NCBI GenBank assembly: GCA_014529385.2
Contig: CM043964.1
Coordinates: forward strand, 106,022,087 to 106,086,086
Source: Adiantum capillus-veneris
Lineage: Eukaryota; Streptophyta; Polypodiopsida; Polypodiales; Pteridaceae
Direction of reading: 5' to 3'
DNA: 64,000 bases
Made by a program: the position numbers and the translations under genes. Under the pieces are notes generated by a model. That model worked only from the letters and a program-made list of their open reading frames with translations, was not told where the DNA came from and did not search any database. Positions 61,203 through 64,000 of the stretch are shown one piece after another; positions within the stretch are counted from its first letter, which is position 1, and each line of letters starts with the position of its first letter.

Positions 61203-62342
61203 TTAAATGAGAACTGGGAGTACGAACTACAAACAAAAACTCTAACTGACCTATACACAGGTCACACCTATCACGTGGGTTGGTTAGATGTCCTACAATC
61301 CAGAATGGGTGCTACTAGTGTGGAGGATCAACAACAAAGAGTTTGTGAGGTCATCCATAGGGTCATTGAGTTAGAGAGACAGAACAAGGGGATCCACATG
61401 CCTTCAATGGGTCTCATGAGATTCTTAGATACAGGAAAGGCTAAACAACTGACCTTATCGCAAATGGAGACTCCCTCGGTAAGTCCGATGGATCCTCCAT
61501 ATGTTGTTTCCCTAGGGGTCTCAGTGCAATCTGATCCCACGAGTGATAGCTTTACCTTTCCAAGTCTAGCTCATCTTTCCCTTGATGACACCACGGCTAC
61601 CATGCCTACCCCAATGACGGGCATGCCAAGAAACACGCCATGGACCTCATTTGTTAGTAAAGCACCACTACATGGTAGCTCAATGACTGCAATAGTACCT
61701 ACAAGTGTGTACCAATCGTATGCACCTATGGGTCATCGCACTCATGTAGTCCCTACCCCTCCCATTTTTTCAACAACCTATGCTCCACAACCGCAACACC
61801 CAAGTTCTTATTTCCATGGGACCATACCGGCTAGCATTAGCATGTCACATCCGACGTCTGCTATGCATAGGGCCACACATATGAACTATGGACCACCACA
61901 TGGCACAACATCGTACCCAATGTGGAACCCAAGGGCTTCCTATGCGCCAAGCCCGATGCCAATACCTACTTCACATGTAGTCTTTGGAGCACCTCCACCC
62001 ACAGTGCCTACTCACTTAGGTGACTTGGCAACATTTGATCAAGCTATTGGTCGATCTATTGCTGAGAATATGTGTAACACGCCTGATAGAGAGCCTAGAA
62101 GTAAGGCAGTACAAATAGCCAAGCTCACACAAAACTTTAGTGGAGACGGAGATGTGCGAAAGCATATTGAACTGTTTAAACAAATATGCAATTCTCTAGG
62201 AGAACACAATGACTTGCATAAGAGTAATGCTTTAAGCCTAACCCTAAGTGGGAAGGTAGGGGATTGGTATAGAACCCTAAGGATGGAAGAAAAAACGTTT
62301 TACCCTACTCTTAGGAGACTGTTCTTGAAAGAATACATATGA
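61203..62342 (+). pseudogene. Gag of element 3, middle part with capsid core
   Basis: First Met of the open stretch at 61275. A 240-residue Pro/Thr/Met-rich segment is followed by the Gag core: LTQNFSGDGDVRKHIELFKQ and LSGKVGDWYRTLRMEEKTFY. It ends at TGA 62340-62342 after LFLKEYI; the core goes on in phase-shifted sequence (ESVRGFISRLKHFNSHCN). Similar in layout to the element 1 Gag, so probably the same broad lineage. Confidence 0.65.
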
Positions 62343-63658
62343 GAGGGAGTACTTTGGGGTGTAGCCTCTCAGCTCCAGAAAGCCCAACGAGAGGAAGGAG
62401 AGTCGGTGAGAGGCTTTATTAGTCGTTTGAAGCATTTTAATTCTCATTGTAATCAAATGAGCGCTTCAACAATAATTAATTTCTTGATAGATTCATTAGG
62501 GGGTTACGACATGAGGATATCTACAATGGCCTAGTCATTAGAGTTATCACCACTTGGGAAGCAGTCACCACCAATGCAATCCAATTGGAGGATAATTTAA
62601 TGATTCAAGGAGAAAGAGTGTCTGTTGAGCCAAAATCTATTAGCTCGCAAGCATCGGGGTATCAACCAATGACCCTAAAGCCTATTGCTAAGGAGCCAAA
62701 GATATTTGAGATGACTTTAGCAGATCTCACCAAGGCTATTCAAGAGAGTCTTAGAGACAATCGTGTTTCACAAAACAATCATATGTATCCAAGAAGAGAG
62801 CAACAATGGTGCTCAGTATGCTATGGACCGCATAGTACCAGTGAATGCCCTACTTTTAGAGTAAAATTCAATGGGAATTGCAATGCCTGTGGAAGGTATG
62901 GTCATCAAGCTAAGGATTGCATAGTATTTAAGCGCTCGATGGCCGATAGACCAACCTTAGCATGGACAGAAACACCTCAAGTGCCTGCATTGATTCCGGC
63001 CCCACCTCTTGAACAAATAGCACAACACATGGTCCCTAGGGCCCAAAATGTTGTTCAAACAACACCCTTACCACCTCCAGTGCTAGGATCGCAACCACCA
63101 CATCCGAGAATCACTTCTGTGAATCAAATAGGTTGTGAGTCATCTATTGCTTGTTTGGAAGGCTATGAGGAAGATATGGACCCTAATATTGCCTATGGGA
63201 TGGATGTGTTTGAAGAAACTCCACAATACTACATGCAGGACTATAGGGGACAAGTCAAACGTGTCTATCAAGTAGCTGCTCTTGTGGCAAGAGGCCAAAA
63301 TATCAATTACACTGCTAAGAGACCACCTCTTCAATGCTATGAGTGTGGAGGTCCACATCGTGTAGCCGAGTGTCCTATTAGGCTACAAAAGAATGCCACA
63401 CTAACGCAGACCAATCAAGCGAGCACGTCTACAATGCCAATACTCATGTGTAATCGATGTGGCATAGATCATTTGATTGCACAATGTCCAAATAATCCAA
63501 ATGCACTGAAGATCACACCATTAAACTTGATTGAAGTTACCAAGGAGCCATCACAAAGTACACCTATGGTACTAGTAAACGTACTCACACGATCGATGCT
63601 CCAAAAACAAAATTATATTCTCGAGGAAAAAGACACGGCATCAATTGCCCAATCTTAG
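62343..63658 (+). pseudogene. Gag of element 3, C-terminal part with four zinc knuckles
   Basis: Open from 62585. Knuckles: CSVCYGPHSTSEC, CNACGRYGHQAKDC, CYECGGPHRVAEC, CNRCGIDHLIAQC. The second is classical CX2CX4HX4C; the other three are CX2CX3HX4C, as in element 1. It ends SIAQS, TAG. Four knuckles is more than most retrotransposon Gags carry. They should bind RNA through zinc. Confidence 0.75.
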
Positions 63659-64000
63659 AAAAAGAAGAAAACACGAAGGAAGAGATCGCAAAAAGCAGCG
63701 AAGTGTTTTAGGGCAAAACTACTCCCCTGTTCATACTCACGAGCACGACACAGACAACATACTTATCATCCGATGACACGACTAACCCGTAGGTGCACAT
63801 AGGCAATCTCGTTAGCTTGTCAGGCTGAGACCAATCTACACATACGCACTTTTATGATGCATCAATCACTAACCCTGATAGAATGCAACCCACTCTATCC
63901 CTAAATGCTCACAACACAGTTTACACGTCCAATGAACTCGGAATCACATCAAACTTACTGGGCACCATCCTCTCACTAGGATATACTTACCTATAAGTCT
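63659..64000 (+). other. Downstream of element 3 gag; no gene seen
   Basis: Lys/Arg-rich beginning in one frame, then stops in all frames. The protease and RT of element 3 would be expected further right. Confidence 0.4.

Noticed and set aside
1-64000. tRNA and rRNA genes
   Set aside because: No cloverleaf-type sequence with both boxes and acceptor ends seen, apart from the SINE-like units and primer-site complements.

Overview
This is plant nuclear DNA made almost entirely of nested transposable elements. The basis is LTR retrotransposons with plant-type primer sites (complements of initiator tRNA-Met and of the tRNA-Asp class), a spliced CACTA (En/Spm) transposase, a chromodomain Ty3 element, a plant-type Ty1/copia element and a pentatricopeptide-repeat (PPR) remnant. 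I see no intact host gene. The style of the PPR remnant and the large unusual Ty3 elements would fit a fern or other early-branching land plant, but that is a low-confidence inference.

Layout. (1) 182-577 and 18975-22571 are two halves of one decayed CACTA transposase gene. (2) Between them, at 601-18974, sits an 18.4-kb Ty3/gypsy element (element 1) with both LTRs, gag, protease, RT/RNase H and integrase. It also has a second retropepsin-like domain, a duplicated integrase zinc domain, and a 6-kb 3' region carrying a further long coiled-coil reading frame. (3) 22716-22980 is a Harbinger/Tourist-like MITE. (4) 23361-25473 is a broken Ty3 pol; a second element (short LTR, primer site, broken gag) is inserted into it at 25474-27090; that one is in turn cut by element 2. 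(5) Element 2 starts at 27091 with a complete LTR, primer site, 3-kb leader and gag. Only the first part of gag is present. It is amplified in four tandem ~2.7-kb units (31094-41328), each also carrying a minus-strand stretch with hammerhead-ribozyme-like motifs. (6) 41331-46455 is old degenerate DNA with a PPR remnant and a pair of short direct repeats. (7) 46456-57115 is a minus-strand chromovirus with perfect 5-bp target duplication and a copia element (50927-56471, also perfect duplication) nested in its gag. (8) 57240-58290 holds microsatellites and three SINE-like units. (9) 58860-64000 holds an inverted gag repeat and a third gag-type Ty3 element running off the right edge.

Main observations. 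Elements 1 and 2 encode related Gag proteins, and both carry regularly spaced perfect palindromes centred on CGCG in non-coding DNA. Element 1 has eight 24-bp copies at intervals of about 126 or 281-285 bp, in front of gag and again in front of the accessory frame. Element 2 has seven 18-bp copies of a different sequence at intervals of 296-301 bp. The sequence between palindromes has diverged strongly while the palindromes and their spacing have not, so they look like selected cis-acting sites. The second main observation is a type-I-like hammerhead fold repeated in all four 2.7-kb units. The third is a cluster of heat-shock elements just upstream of the TATA box in the chromovirus LTR.

Nearly all coding frames are broken by frameshifts or stops, so most elements here are probably immobile. 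All coordinates and alignments were made by eye; no database search was run.
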